From contig DYNP01000013.1 of the NCBI GenBank assembly GCA_020721005.1, forward strand, positions 1-64,000: a DNA stretch of 64,000 bases. Reading direction: 5' to 3'. The position numbers and the translations under genes were made by a program. The notes below the pieces were generated by a model. It was given only the letters and a program-made list of their open reading frames with translations. It was not told the origin of the DNA and ran no database searches. Source of the DNA: Thiomargarita sp. GTDB taxonomy: Bacteria > Pseudomonadota > Gammaproteobacteria > Beggiatoales > Beggiatoaceae. Shown in pieces: positions 52,875 through 61,462 of this stretch; the first letter of the stretch is position 1, and each line of letters opens with the position of its first letter.

Positions 52875-53582
52875 CTAGGAGGAGGAATTGGTTAATGAGC
52901 GTAATTTTTCCAAATGGTGAATGGTCAGTGATTTGCCTTCCACACTGATAACACCTTGTTCAATCAAGTTTTTCAAGATTCGGGACAGGGTTTCGGGTTG
53001 AATGGACAGCAGGGAAGCGAGGATATGTTTGGGGGTGTCCAGTTGGAGAGTGATTGGAGAATGGGTATTGGGGGGTATTTGTTGATAAAGAAAGGCCATA
53101 AGTCGACAGGTAGCATTTTGTAAGGTCAAACGATCTATTTCGTTGAGCCAATGGTGTAAACGCATGCTCATACTGGCCATAAGTTTAAAGCAGGTGTCCA
53201 TGGAGTCTTTAAGTACTTCTAAAAATGTAAGGTTGTAAAAACTGATGACTTTAGTGGCAGTCAGTGCTTCTGCGGTAACCGGGTAATGTTGACCTTGCAT
53301 AAACATGACTGCTTCGGCAAACAGTTGGCCGGGTTGGATGACTTCAATGACTTTTTCTTGACCTTCAGGGGATAGGCGAAATAGTTTGATTTGCCCGGTG
53401 TAAGTCAGGTAAAAATGATGGGCAGTTTGTCCATGTTCAAACAAGGTTTCGTGAGCACTTAAGGATAGACAACGGCTGGTTTTTAGGATATCATAAAGTT
53501 GTTCATCAGTAAGATGAGTAAACAGGTATATTTTTTTCAAATGCTCTTGAGAGATGGGCAGGGATAATTCATTGTGTATCAT
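52875..53582 (-). CDS. dnr: Crp/Fnr-family regulator, DNR-like (nitric-oxide responsive type)
   Basis: A 235-residue transcription regulator: N-terminal cyclic-nucleotide-type fold (about 15-125), dimer helix, C-terminal winged helix (KHILASLLSIQPETLSRILKNLIEQGVISV). VMFMQGQHYPVTAEAL, LHHWLNEIDRLTLQNATCRLM and LSIQPETLSRI are close to Pseudomonas Dnr, which senses NO through haem and controls denitrification. The N-terminal Fe-S Cys cluster of Fnr is absent. Its start at 53582 overlaps the divergent pyrD start by nine bases, so both promoters lie in the opposite coding sequence. No nitrite or NO reductase gene is nearby. Confidence 0.82.
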   Translation of the reverse strand: MIHNELSLPISQEHLKKIYLFTHLTDEQLYDILKTSRCLSLSAHETLFEHGQTAHHFYLTYTGQIKLFRLSPEGQEKVIEVIQPGQLFAEAVMFMQGQHYPVTAEALTATKVISFYNLTFLEVLKDSMDTCFKLMASMSMRLHHWLNEIDRLTLQNATCRLMAFLYQQIPPNTHSPITLQLDTPKHILASLLSIQPETLSRILKNLIEQGVISVEGKSLTIHHLEKLRSLTNSSS

Positions 53583-54587
53583 TTAATTAAACCTTTCTTG
53601 TTCATGTTGCCTCCAGAAACTGCTCATACATTGACCTTATCTTCTTTGCAAAAAGTGTATCAGTGGAAATTAAGCCCGTGGTTATTTGGGAAACCAGTTT
53701 CTGTTCCTCGAACCGTGATGGGTTTGCATTTTCCTAATCCAGTGGGACTGGCGGCTGGTTTGGATAAGAATGCTGATTATATTGACTGTTTGGCAAGCTT
53801 GGGATTTGGCTTTATCGAGGTAGGTACAGTCACCCCTCAGCCTCAAGGGGGTCATCCCAAGCCTCGTTTATTTCGTTTGCCCCAAGCAGAGGCTTTGATC
53901 AATCGAATGGGATTTAATAACTTGGGGGTGGATCATTTGGTCAATCAGGTGAAAAAACGGCATTTTCCCGGGATTTTGGGAATTAATATTGGTAAAAATG
54001 CCAGCACTCCCCCAGAATTGACGGTCAGCGATTATTTGATCAGTTTTTTTAAGGTGTATCCCTATGCCGATTATGTGACTTTGAACATTTCTTCTCCCAA
54101 CACGGAAAAACTTCGACAATGGCAGCAGGGTCAGTATTTAACCAATTTGTTAAGTGCTTTGAAACAGGCTCAGGAGCAGTTGCATGAGCAATATCGAAGG
54201 TATGTGCCCATTGCTGTGAAAATTGCGCCAGATTTGACTGAGGAGGAAATTGCCGTCATGGTGGACAAGTTGTTAGAATATCAGTTGGATGGAGTGATTG
54301 CAACTAATACTACTCTTTCTAGGATATCCGTGCAACATTTGCGGCATGGGCAGGAGGCAGGCGGGTTAAGTGGGGCGCCTTTATTTCCGGCTTCTACGCA
54401 GATTATTAAGCGTTTGCATGAATTGTTACAGGGTCGATTGCCGATCATCGCATCGGGAGGCATCATGAGTGTTCAAGATGCACAAAAAAAACTGGCTGCA
54501 GGGGCCAGTTTGGTACAATTGTATTCGGGATTGATTTATCGTGGACCTTTTCTGGTCAGGGAAATTGCGCGATCCCTATCCTCATGA
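53574..54587 (+). CDS. pyrD: Dihydroorotate dehydrogenase (quinone, class 2)
   Basis: FMN enzyme on the inner membrane that oxidises dihydroorotate to orotate with quinone. It opens with the amphipathic quinone helix (LIKPFLFMLPPETAHTLTLSSL). GLAAGLDKNADYIDCLASLGFGFIEVGTVTPQPQ, LINRMGFNN, LNISSPNTEKLRQWQ, SGAPLFPAS and IIASGGIMS follow. Start is GTG at 53574 with AGGGAT upstream, overlapping dnr by nine bases. Length is 337 residues. The coding strand is very G+T-rich with TTG for leucine. Confidence 0.96.
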   Translation: MYHLIKPFLFMLPPETAHTLTLSSLQKVYQWKLSPWLFGKPVSVPRTVMGLHFPNPVGLAAGLDKNADYIDCLASLGFGFIEVGTVTPQPQGGHPKPRLFRLPQAEALINRMGFNNLGVDHLVNQVKKRHFPGILGINIGKNASTPPELTVSDYLISFFKVYPYADYVTLNISSPNTEKLRQWQQGQYLTNLLSALKQAQEQLHEQYRRYVPIAVKIAPDLTEEEIAVMVDKLLEYQLDGVIATNTTLSRISVQHLRHGQEAGGLSGAPLFPASTQIIKRLHELLQGRLPIIASGGIMSVQDAQKKLAAGASLVQLYSGLIYRGPFLVREIARSLSS

Positions 54588-54856
54588 ATTTATTGAAAAA
54601 TATAATTTTAAACATAACAGAGCACCTGTAGAATAGGCTGACGATAGAAAGCCTATTCTACCATACTGTCCTTATCCCACCCTTGAAAAGAAAGGGGGAA
54701 CTGTTTACTTTCCTCTCCTTACAAAAGGGGGGTTAGGGGTGGTTATCTTGAATCAACGCGATGGATAGACTCCCCATGGGTCAGCTCCTCCTACAATGTG
54801 CTTTGCAAGAGCTCTGCTCTATCATAGGGACATTTGGACAGAATGGATCCCTCCCC
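54588..54856. other. Intergenic sequence between pyrD and ccmA with perfect hairpin
   Basis: GTAGAATAGGCT (54628-54639) pairs perfectly with AGCCTATTCTAC (54650-54661), a 12-base stem without a T-run, between convergent genes. The stretch GGAACTGTTTACTTTCCTCTC-like and GGGGGGTTAGGGGTGG at about 54690-54740 looks like a common short intergenic repeat. No gene is visible. Confidence 0.55.
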
Positions 54857-55492
54857 TCAATTCAAGTGCAGTATCTTAGTATGACTGGCTACCGTGTGAT
54901 GGGAAGTCAATACTGCCATTCCCCCCCGTTGAGCATGACTTTCCAATAAGTTCTCAACCCACTGAATAGCGGATTTATCCAAAGCGGTAAATGGCTCATC
55001 CAAAATCCACAGTTGCGCCTGTTGAATCAGCAAACGAGCCAAAGCCACTCGTCTCTGTTGACCTGCGGATAGAGTGCGAGTGGGCACATCTTCAAAACCA
55101 TACAGTCCCACTTGCTCTAACGCATGATTTAAACTGAAGTCACTGGGATTGACTGTCAAAGTACGAGCGACAGTCAAATTTTCCAAAGGAGTCAATTCCC
55201 CTTTGATACCTGGTAAATGACCTATGTAGGCTAAATTTGACCAATAACTTTCCCTAACTCTTTGAATATCCTGCTCATTCCAGTAAACTGTGCCTTCAAT
55301 TGGTAAAGTCAGTCCACATAAAATGCGCAATAAACTGGTTTTGCCACTGCCATTGCGCCCCTCAACCTGTAGAATTTCCCCATTTGAGAGTGTAAAGTGC
55401 AAATTCTCAAACAAAATCCTGTCATCACGAATGCACTGTAAATTGTCCACTTTTAATTCTGCCACTTGCAGTTGATGGGTGACTACCTTCAC
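54857..55492 (-). CDS. ccmA: Haem exporter ATP-binding protein CcmA
   Basis: ABC ATPase of the CcmABCD complex, which releases holo-CcmE in cytochrome c maturation. Walker A is EGRNGSGKTSLLRILCGL, the signature is LSAGQQRRVALARLL and Walker B is QLWILDEPFTALDK; the VLTSHH switch and the phrase TRTLSAGQQRRVALARL are diagnostic of CcmA. Length 211 residues. The start is taken as GTG at 55492, which is not firmly supported by a ribosome binding site. ccmB, usually next, is absent; the 3' end faces pyrD. Confidence 0.9.
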   Translation of the reverse strand: MKVVTHQLQVAELKVDNLQCIRDDRILFENLHFTLSNGEILQVEGRNGSGKTSLLRILCGLTLPIEGTVYWNEQDIQRVRESYWSNLAYIGHLPGIKGELTPLENLTVARTLTVNPSDFSLNHALEQVGLYGFEDVPTRTLSAGQQRRVALARLLIQQAQLWILDEPFTALDKSAIQWVENLLESHAQRGGMAVLTSHHTVASHTKILHLN

Positions 55493-55978
55493 CTATTGAC
55501 TCCTTACAAATCAGGTTGAAAATTGTTAAATTTAAACCGTTCCCTAAGAATGCAGTCACTTAACCAGTCCCATGAAAAAATTAAAGAGTTGCGATGTGAC
55601 TGCTTCAGTTTAGCGACATGGAATCGACGGTTTGACCGACCTATTATTTTTATCTCAAGCCCACATTTTATCAACCTATAATAACATATTTACTTAAACG
55701 AGGAAGAGCCAATTTATTAACAGGGTGACTTTACCTTTTTAAAGAATTGTGGTTAAATAAGAAAGAGTTGGTTTGTACCTAACCTTGACAAGTATTAGTT
55801 TACCCCTCCTGACCAACAAGTGGAAAGGTAAGTTGGGTTGACGCAGCGTAACCCAACAACTTGTCTACGCTAAACTGTTCCACATCGACATCAAGAGGGT
55901 TACCGTAAATTTGGGGTAAACATACAGCGCACTGTGCTGATGCGCTCTGTGGTTTTACTTCATTAAAGAAAATTATTT
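55493..55978. other. Long intergenic region upstream of the pilT cluster, with family C inverted repeat
   Basis: No gene is visible apart from a possible small frame at the end. An inverted repeat, GTTGGGTT (55832-55839) and AACCCAAC (55850-55857), is set in GGAAAGGTAAGTTGGG...GCAGCGTAACCC and has a near copy at 60132-60157 on the other side of the pilT cluster. Promoter signals for the downstream genes are not clear. Confidence 0.55.
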
Positions 55979-56182
55979 ATGCTCTGGCAATCCATAGAAG
56001 ATTTACCTAGTGATGAAGTGGAAGAAGGAAAACGTGGCAATCTCAGTGATATTCAAACCTTGACCGTTTCGCCCTTCCAATTTTCTTACGCTGATGATGC
56101 CGACCAGTTAAAGAAACGTTTTCAGCAATGGTTAGAAGAAGTTGTGCTGACAGGCTTGGAGTATTGGAATAAAAGTCTCTAA
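55979..56182 (+). CDS. Small acidic hypothetical protein, 67 residues
   Basis: Begins MLWQSIEDLPSDEVEEGKRG and ends TGLEYWNKSL; mostly charged and helical. Codon use resembles the pilT genes that follow 76 bases later, and it may be part of that unit. No strong ribosome binding site. Not recognised. Confidence 0.45.
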   Translation: MLWQSIEDLPSDEVEEGKRGNLSDIQTLTVSPFQFSYADDADQLKKRFQQWLEEVVLTGLEYWNKSL

Positions 56183-56258
56183 AAAATTTCTCGGTCACCT
56201 CTTTTGGTAACCGGATGAATTACCCCTAATTTAGACTGCTGATAAATAAGGAAATAGT

Positions 56259-57296
56259 ATGAATATTACTGACCTATTAACATTTGGTGCTGCAAATGGA
56301 GTATCTGACTTTCATATTTCCGCTGGAGTACAACCCATGGTTCGAGTCAGTGGTGATATGCGTCGAATAGACGTGCCAGCACTCGATCATACTCAAGTAA
56401 GAGACATGATTTACGACGTTATGAATGATAAGCAACGTAAAGAATATGAAAAATACCTGGAATGTGACTTTTCTTTCTCTATCCCTGGCGTAGCCAGATT
56501 TCGAGTCAATGCCTACATACAACACCGGGGCGCAGGAGCAGTTATTCGAACCATTCCCTCTAAAATCTTGAGCTTAGAACAACTCAGGGCTCCAGCGATC
56601 TTCAAAAAATTTGCCATGACTCATAAAGGAATTTGTACAGTGACCGGAGGAACAGGCTCTGGAAAATCAACCACCTTGGCCGCCATGATGAACTATCGCA
56701 ATGAGACAGAGTACGGTCATATTCTCACCATTGAAGACCCCATCGAGTTTGTACACGACTGTAAACGCTGTTTAATCACTCAAAGAGAAGTAAAACGAGA
56801 CACCCTCAGTTTCGACAATGCTCTTAAATCAGCCTTACGCCAAGACCCCAATGTCATTCTGGTTGGAGAATTGCGAGATTTAGAAACCATTCGTCTGGCT
56901 CTATCTGCTTCTGAAACTGGACACGTAGTTTTTGGGACTCTACACACCAATTCCGCAGCCAAAACCATTGACCGTATTGTCGAAGTGTTCCCAACTGCTG
57001 AAAAACCCACTGTGAGAACCATGTTATCCGAATCCATCCAATCGGTAGTTTCCCAATCTTTACTAAAAAAAGTTGGAGGGGGTCGTGTTGCCGTCCATGA
57101 AATTCTAGTCGGTACTCCTGCAATTCGGAACTTGATTCGCGAAAATAAAGTAGCACAAATGTATTCTGCCATGCAAACCGGTCAAAAATTTGGCATGCAA
57201 ACCTTAGATCAACAATTGGAGCAATTGGTGCTGAAAAAGATTGTAACCAAAGATCACGCTAGAGAATATGCCTTGAATAAGGAAAAGTTTGAATAA
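56259..57296 (+). CDS. pilT: Type IV pilus retraction ATPase PilT
   Basis: Hexameric ATPase that powers pilus disassembly and twitching. The N-terminal PAS-like domain (1-100) leads to Walker A GGTGSGKST (130-138), Asp box ILTIEDPIEFVH, Walker B VILVGELRDLETIRLAL and the His box HVVFGTLHTNSAAKTIDRI, then the C-terminal motif. Length 345 residues is normal for PilT. First of three consecutive PilT/PilU paralogues; pilU-like genes follow at 57333 and 58630. Regulation by PilS/PilR 37 kb away is plausible. Confidence 0.93.
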   Translation: MNITDLLTFGAANGVSDFHISAGVQPMVRVSGDMRRIDVPALDHTQVRDMIYDVMNDKQRKEYEKYLECDFSFSIPGVARFRVNAYIQHRGAGAVIRTIPSKILSLEQLRAPAIFKKFAMTHKGICTVTGGTGSGKSTTLAAMMNYRNETEYGHILTIEDPIEFVHDCKRCLITQREVKRDTLSFDNALKSALRQDPNVILVGELRDLETIRLALSASETGHVVFGTLHTNSAAKTIDRIVEVFPTAEKPTVRTMLSESIQSVVSQSLLKKVGGGRVAVHEILVGTPAIRNLIRENKVAQMYSAMQTGQKFGMQTLDQQLEQLVLKKIVTKDHAREYALNKEKFE

Positions 57297-57332
57297 GGAA
57301 AAGTTTTCCTAAACTGACAAGAGGAATAATAA

Positions 57333-58487
57333 ATGGAAAGAGATGAAGCCATGGGGCTCATGATAAAACTGCTTAAACTGATGACCAAAGAAGGGGGCTC
57401 AGACCTGTTCATCACGGCCGGATTTCCACCTGCCATGAAGTTAAAAGGAAAGATGACCCCCATGCTGAAAAAGCCATTAACTCCCACCGAATCAATGGCT
57501 TTAACTCAGTGCATCATGAATGACAAGCAATTGAAGGAATATGAAGAAACCAAAGAATGTAACTTTGCGATTCATCCACCTGGACTCAGTCGTTTTCGAG
57601 TAAATGCCTTTGTCCAACAAGGGTGTCAAGGTGTGATCATGCGGATTATTACCGCAGAAGTGCCTAATTTTGATAAAATGAAATTGCCGGTAGTATTAAA
57701 AGAAGTGATCACTGCCAAAAATGGGCTCGTCGTCATGGTGGGGGGAACTGGCTCGGGTAAATCCACCACCATGGCCGCTTTGATTGACCATCGCAATAGC
57801 ACTTCATACGGGCATATTATCACCTTAGAAGACCCGATTGAATACGTGCACCCTCATAAAAATTGCGTCATCATGCAAAGAGAAATTGGAGTGGATGCCA
57901 AATCTTGGGAAGCTGCCCTACACAATACCTTGCGGCAAGCCCCAGACGTCATTCTCCTAGGAGAAATTCGAGATGCAGAAATCATGAACTTTGGACTTGA
58001 ATTTGCTCAAACGGGTCACTTGGCAATGGGTACCTTGCATGCTAACAATGCCAACCAAGCCATTGACCGTATTTTGGGATTCTTCTCCACTGAAAAACAA
58101 AAGAAACTGATGCAAGACATCTCCTTGAATTTGCGAGCTATTATTTCCCAACGTCTCATCAAAACCGTGGATGGAGGACGGGCAGCCGCCATTGAAATTC
58201 TTCGCAATTCCCCCCTGATTCAAGAATTAATCGCCAATGGAGACGTGGGCGGAATTAAACCCATCATGGCCAAATCTTCTGATTTGGGAATGCAGACTTT
58301 CGATCAGGCCTTATTCAAACTCTATGAAGAAGACCGAATTTCCTATGAAGAAGCCATTGCCAATGCCGATTCTCCCAATGAATTGAGACTGAAAATCAAA
58401 TTGGAAAGTAAAAATTCAAGTGGTGGACTTGGGTCTTCCAGTCTCACTTTAGTCGAAATACCAGTTGAAGAAAAAGGCGGACACTGA
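57333..58487 (+). CDS. pilU: PilT-dependent retraction ATPase PilU-like
   Basis: A 384-residue paralogue of PilT. GGTGSGKST (137-145), IITLEDPIEYVHPHKN, VILLGEIRDAEIMNFGLEFAQTGHLAMGTLHANNANQAIDRI and the C-terminal tail with a Gly/Ser-rich segment match PilU, which assists PilT-driven retraction. MERDEAMGLM is the start, with GAGG upstream. It lies 36 bases after pilT. Confidence 0.85.
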   Translation: MERDEAMGLMIKLLKLMTKEGGSDLFITAGFPPAMKLKGKMTPMLKKPLTPTESMALTQCIMNDKQLKEYEETKECNFAIHPPGLSRFRVNAFVQQGCQGVIMRIITAEVPNFDKMKLPVVLKEVITAKNGLVVMVGGTGSGKSTTMAALIDHRNSTSYGHIITLEDPIEYVHPHKNCVIMQREIGVDAKSWEAALHNTLRQAPDVILLGEIRDAEIMNFGLEFAQTGHLAMGTLHANNANQAIDRILGFFSTEKQKKLMQDISLNLRAIISQRLIKTVDGGRAAAIEILRNSPLIQELIANGDVGGIKPIMAKSSDLGMQTFDQALFKLYEEDRISYEEAIANADSPNELRLKIKLESKNSSGGLGSSSLTLVEIPVEEKGGH

Positions 58488-58629
58488 TTTTTTTCTGCCA
58501 AATTTTCACCGTTTGGGGACTGGTTACCTTCTCAAAAGACTGCCAGTCCTGTCCCATTCCCTTTTATGAACCAATTATCCCCCCAAAATCAAACAATAAT
58601 TACTATTTGCTGGTAGAGAGAACATAATT

Positions 58630-60069
58630 ATGGACTTGTCACCTTACTTAAAATTGATGGCAGAAAAAAATGCAACCGATCTATTGGTAACTGTCGGAGC
58701 ACCCGTTGCTCTGAAACTGAATGGCAAAGAAAAACCAGTCGGAAAAACTGCGGTGACCGCAGAAATGGCCAAAGCCGCTGCCTTTAAATTGATGTCTAAG
58801 GAACAAGTAAAGGAATTTCAAAACAGTAAGGGACTGGAATTTAAATATCAACATGAAAGCGGAGAATTTTTAGTCAGTGCCTCGATACAAAACAAAGTCA
58901 TTAACCTATTGATTCAACCTGCAGTTGCTGAAGAAAAAAAACCAGAAGAGCCCAAACAAGAAGCGCCCCCTAAAGTTGAAGATAACAGCGGAATTCCCTT
59001 GATTGACAGCACCGATGTGATCGATTATTTGAAGTTGATGTTTCAAAGTGGAGGCTCAGACCTATTTGTTACCGTGGGTTCCCAAATTAAGGCCAAAATA
59101 TATGGCAAGGCTATTCCCCTTAGCACCTTTGTAGCCACTCCAGAAATTTCCAAAAAATGCGCCTATTCAGTTCTAACTGATGAACAAATTGCCCAATTTG
59201 AACAAGTCAAAGACCTGGATTTTGCCATCACCTTACCTGATGGCAGCGCCCGATTTCGTGGCAATGCCTTCTTCCAACGCAAAACCATGGGCCTGGTCAT
59301 GCGCTTCATTCCAGCTACAATTCCCACTGCCAAAGATTTGGGCACCCCAGAAGTTTTATTGGAACTGATCATGTCCAAGCGTGGTCTCCTATTAATGGTG
59401 GGAGGCACAGGATCTGGAAAATCCACCACCTTAGCGGCCATGATTGACCATCGCAATGCCAATTCCCCAGGACACATTTTAACCATTGAAGACCCCGTAG
59501 AATTTTCCCATCCCAACAAAATGTCCATTCTCAATCAGCGAGAAGTGGGCGTTGACACCGCTTCCTATGCTGCAGCCATTAAAGCCTCATTGCGGGAAGC
59601 TCCAGACGTCATCCTAATTGGGGAAATTAGAGCTATGGAGACCATGGAAGCTGCTTTAGAATTGGCTAACACTGGACACTTATGCGTTTCTACCATGCAC
59701 GCCAACAATGCCAACCAAGCCCTAGATCGGATTGTCAACATGTTTCCCACTGAAAAGCATAAGGCCTTGTTTATGGACATGTCTTCAAACATTCGCGCCA
59801 TTATTTCCCAACGTCTCATTCCCGATGTGCGTGGAAAACGGGCACCCGCCATTGAAATCATGATCAACACTCCTAACATCGCCAACTTGATTCTCAAGGG
59901 GCAGTTACATGAAATCAAAGATGCCATGAAAAACAGTGGAGCTAAAGGTATGCAAACCTTTGATACTGCTTTATTTCATCTGTACAAAGAAGGTAAAATC
60001 AGCATGGAAGAAGCTCTGAAAAATGCAGATTCTCGCAACGATTTAGAGGGACGTATTAATTTTGGTTAA
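58630..60069 (+). CDS. PilU/PilT-like ATPase with duplicated N-terminal domain
   Basis: A 479-residue paralogue of PilU. Residues 1-97 (MDLSPYLKLMAEKNATDLLV) and 127-226 (VIDYLKLMFQSGGSDLFVTV) are two copies of the PilT N-terminal PAS-like domain joined by an Ala/Pro/Glu linker (98-118). The ATPase core has GGTGSGKST (258-266), ILTIEDPVEFSHPNK, VILIGEIRAMETMEAAL and the His box HLCVSTMHANNANQALDRI. The first N-domain lacks some conserved residues, so it is likely regulatory. I do not know another protein of this shape. It is the third gene of the unit, 142 bases after the PilU-like gene. Confidence 0.88.
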   Translation: MDLSPYLKLMAEKNATDLLVTVGAPVALKLNGKEKPVGKTAVTAEMAKAAAFKLMSKEQVKEFQNSKGLEFKYQHESGEFLVSASIQNKVINLLIQPAVAEEKKPEEPKQEAPPKVEDNSGIPLIDSTDVIDYLKLMFQSGGSDLFVTVGSQIKAKIYGKAIPLSTFVATPEISKKCAYSVLTDEQIAQFEQVKDLDFAITLPDGSARFRGNAFFQRKTMGLVMRFIPATIPTAKDLGTPEVLLELIMSKRGLLLMVGGTGSGKSTTLAAMIDHRNANSPGHILTIEDPVEFSHPNKMSILNQREVGVDTASYAAAIKASLREAPDVILIGEIRAMETMEAALELANTGHLCVSTMHANNANQALDRIVNMFPTEKHKALFMDMSSNIRAIISQRLIPDVRGKRAPAIEIMINTPNIANLILKGQLHEIKDAMKNSGAKGMQTFDTALFHLYKEGKISMEEALKNADSRNDLEGRINFG

Positions 60070-60121
60070 TCCATGCCCTAAAACTGCAAATCTGCCTGAT
60101 TTTAAAAAGGTAGAAAGTAGT

Positions 60122-60162
60122 ATAAAGGTAGGTTGGGTTAGCGCAGCGTAACCCAACAATTT
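60122..60162. repeat. Family C inverted repeat after the pilT cluster
   Basis: GTTGGGTTA (60132-60140) pairs with TAACCCAAC (60149-60157) in the context AAAGGTAGG...CAGCGTAACCC. The copy at 55822-55862 flanks the cluster on the other side. Confidence 0.7.
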
Positions 60163-60205
60163 ATCTCCACAGTACCAACTTTAATCTGAAGAGTGCACTG
60201 TTCCC

Positions 60206-60736
60206 ATGTCTAAGTTAACGCAATGGCGACAAATTCGAACTCGCTGGTGGTTCCGATGGCCAGTCGATTTAACCGTAATGCTGGCTATCTTCTGGTTGGT
60301 TTCTGCCTGGCAAACCCGAGATCTGCTGCCCACCACTGGCCAAACTTTGGCCCCCGATTTTGAGTTACCTGCCTTGGACGGTCAAATTTACAGTCTGCCC
60401 AAATTACAAGCCAAAACCACCGTTTTATATTTTTTTGCCCCTTGGTGTACAGTTTGCAAATTAAGCATTGGGAATCTTCAGAAATTACGCCAATTTGTGA
60501 CTGCCGAAGAATTGTCCATCGTAATTATTGCCCTCAATTGGCGTTCAGTTCAAGAAGTTCAAACTTTTATTGCTGAACATGAATTGACAGTCCCAGTTCT
60601 ATTGGGCACAGCTCATACGGCTGAGACCTATCATATCAAGGGATTCCCAACCTATTATGTCCTAAATCATACTGGGCATGTCATCGAACGTTCATTAGGT
60701 TACAGCACAGAACTGGGTCTAAGATGGCGCACTTGA
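60206..60736 (+). CDS. Membrane-anchored thioredoxin-like protein (TlpA/ResA type)
   Basis: A 176-residue protein with one N-terminal membrane helix (about 20-35) and a thioredoxin-fold domain outside the cytoplasm. The active-site motif is FFAPWCTVCKLSIGNL (CxxC), with the cis-Pro loop near KGFPTYYVLNHTG. APDFELPALDG is the typical start of a TlpA/ResA/AhpC-like domain. Likely a thiol-disulfide oxidoreductase, possibly in cytochrome c maturation. It precedes the Cys-repeat secreted protein by 27 bases, and may be its redox partner; that link is inference. Confidence 0.82.
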   Translation: MSKLTQWRQIRTRWWFRWPVDLTVMLAIFWLVSAWQTRDLLPTTGQTLAPDFELPALDGQIYSLPKLQAKTTVLYFFAPWCTVCKLSIGNLQKLRQFVTAEELSIVIIALNWRSVQEVQTFIAEHELTVPVLLGTAHTAETYHIKGFPTYYVLNHTGHVIERSLGYSTELGLRWRT

Positions 60737-60763
60737 GCTCATCAACCGTTTCCAACCATTCCC

Positions 60764-61462
60764 ATGAGAACTCTTCTACTTAGCTTACTCCTGTTAAATT
60801 CCCAACTGTCACAGTCTCAAACTGTTACAGAGCCCACCGATCTGCCTAACTTATTGTACAGCAATCCAATTTATCTCAATGGTTATGCAGAAGGTGTGGT
60901 GGCTGGCATGAACCAATGTCGTCGCTTTCCTGCTTCCTGTGGGCTGGATGGGCACGCAGATTTTTCTACCCTTCCCCTCACAGATGCCGAGGAGAATATC
61001 ACTATTCAAGTGATCAATGGGTTAACCCATTGTCAACAGAATCCCAGTAGTTGTGGGATTACTGTAGATTATAATACTGACGGTTCAACGGAAACAGGCA
61101 TTGAGCAGTGTCAAAGAGACCCAGTTTCTTGTGGGATTGAGACTCAAGGCAGCAAGCAAGAGGGAATAAGTCAATGTCGCTTGGATCCAATGTCTTGTGG
61201 AATCAATTTGGATCGCGACAGTTTGTTAGAGGAAGGGAAAAATATTTGTCGAATCAATCCATTAGAATGTGGAATTATTTCTACTTCCACACCTTTACAT
61301 GGCCATTTTGATATTGAAACCGGTTGGTTGCATCTGCCTGCGGTGGATGTTTCCAACCTCATTGATAAGGATGGGACGGTGACTTATACAGTCGGCATGC
61401 AACTTATTGTGGGTCGGGAACCCTTATCATTCTCGCTGGTGGAAGCGGTGCCAATAAAATAG
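60764..61462 (+). CDS. Secreted protein with five C-x6-C-G repeats
   Basis: A 232-residue exported protein; signal peptide RTLLLSLLLLNSQLSQSQ. Residues 50-175 hold five repeats of Gly-x-x-x-Cys-x-x-x-Pro-x-x-Cys-Gly (GMNQCRRFPASCGL, GLTHCQQNPSSCGI, GIEQCQRDPVSCGI, GISQCRLDPMSCGI, GKNICRINPLECGI). The C-terminal part (180-232) is a beta-rich domain. I do not know the function. The gene follows a thioredoxin-like gene, which fits disulfide-rich secretion. Its stop codon TAG is also the first bases of family A copy 5, so the element may have changed the 3' end. Confidence 0.75.
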   Translation: MRTLLLSLLLLNSQLSQSQTVTEPTDLPNLLYSNPIYLNGYAEGVVAGMNQCRRFPASCGLDGHADFSTLPLTDAEENITIQVINGLTHCQQNPSSCGITVDYNTDGSTETGIEQCQRDPVSCGIETQGSKQEGISQCRLDPMSCGINLDRDSLLEEGKNICRINPLECGIISTSTPLHGHFDIETGWLHLPAVDVSNLIDKDGTVTYTVGMQLIVGREPLSFSLVEAVPIK

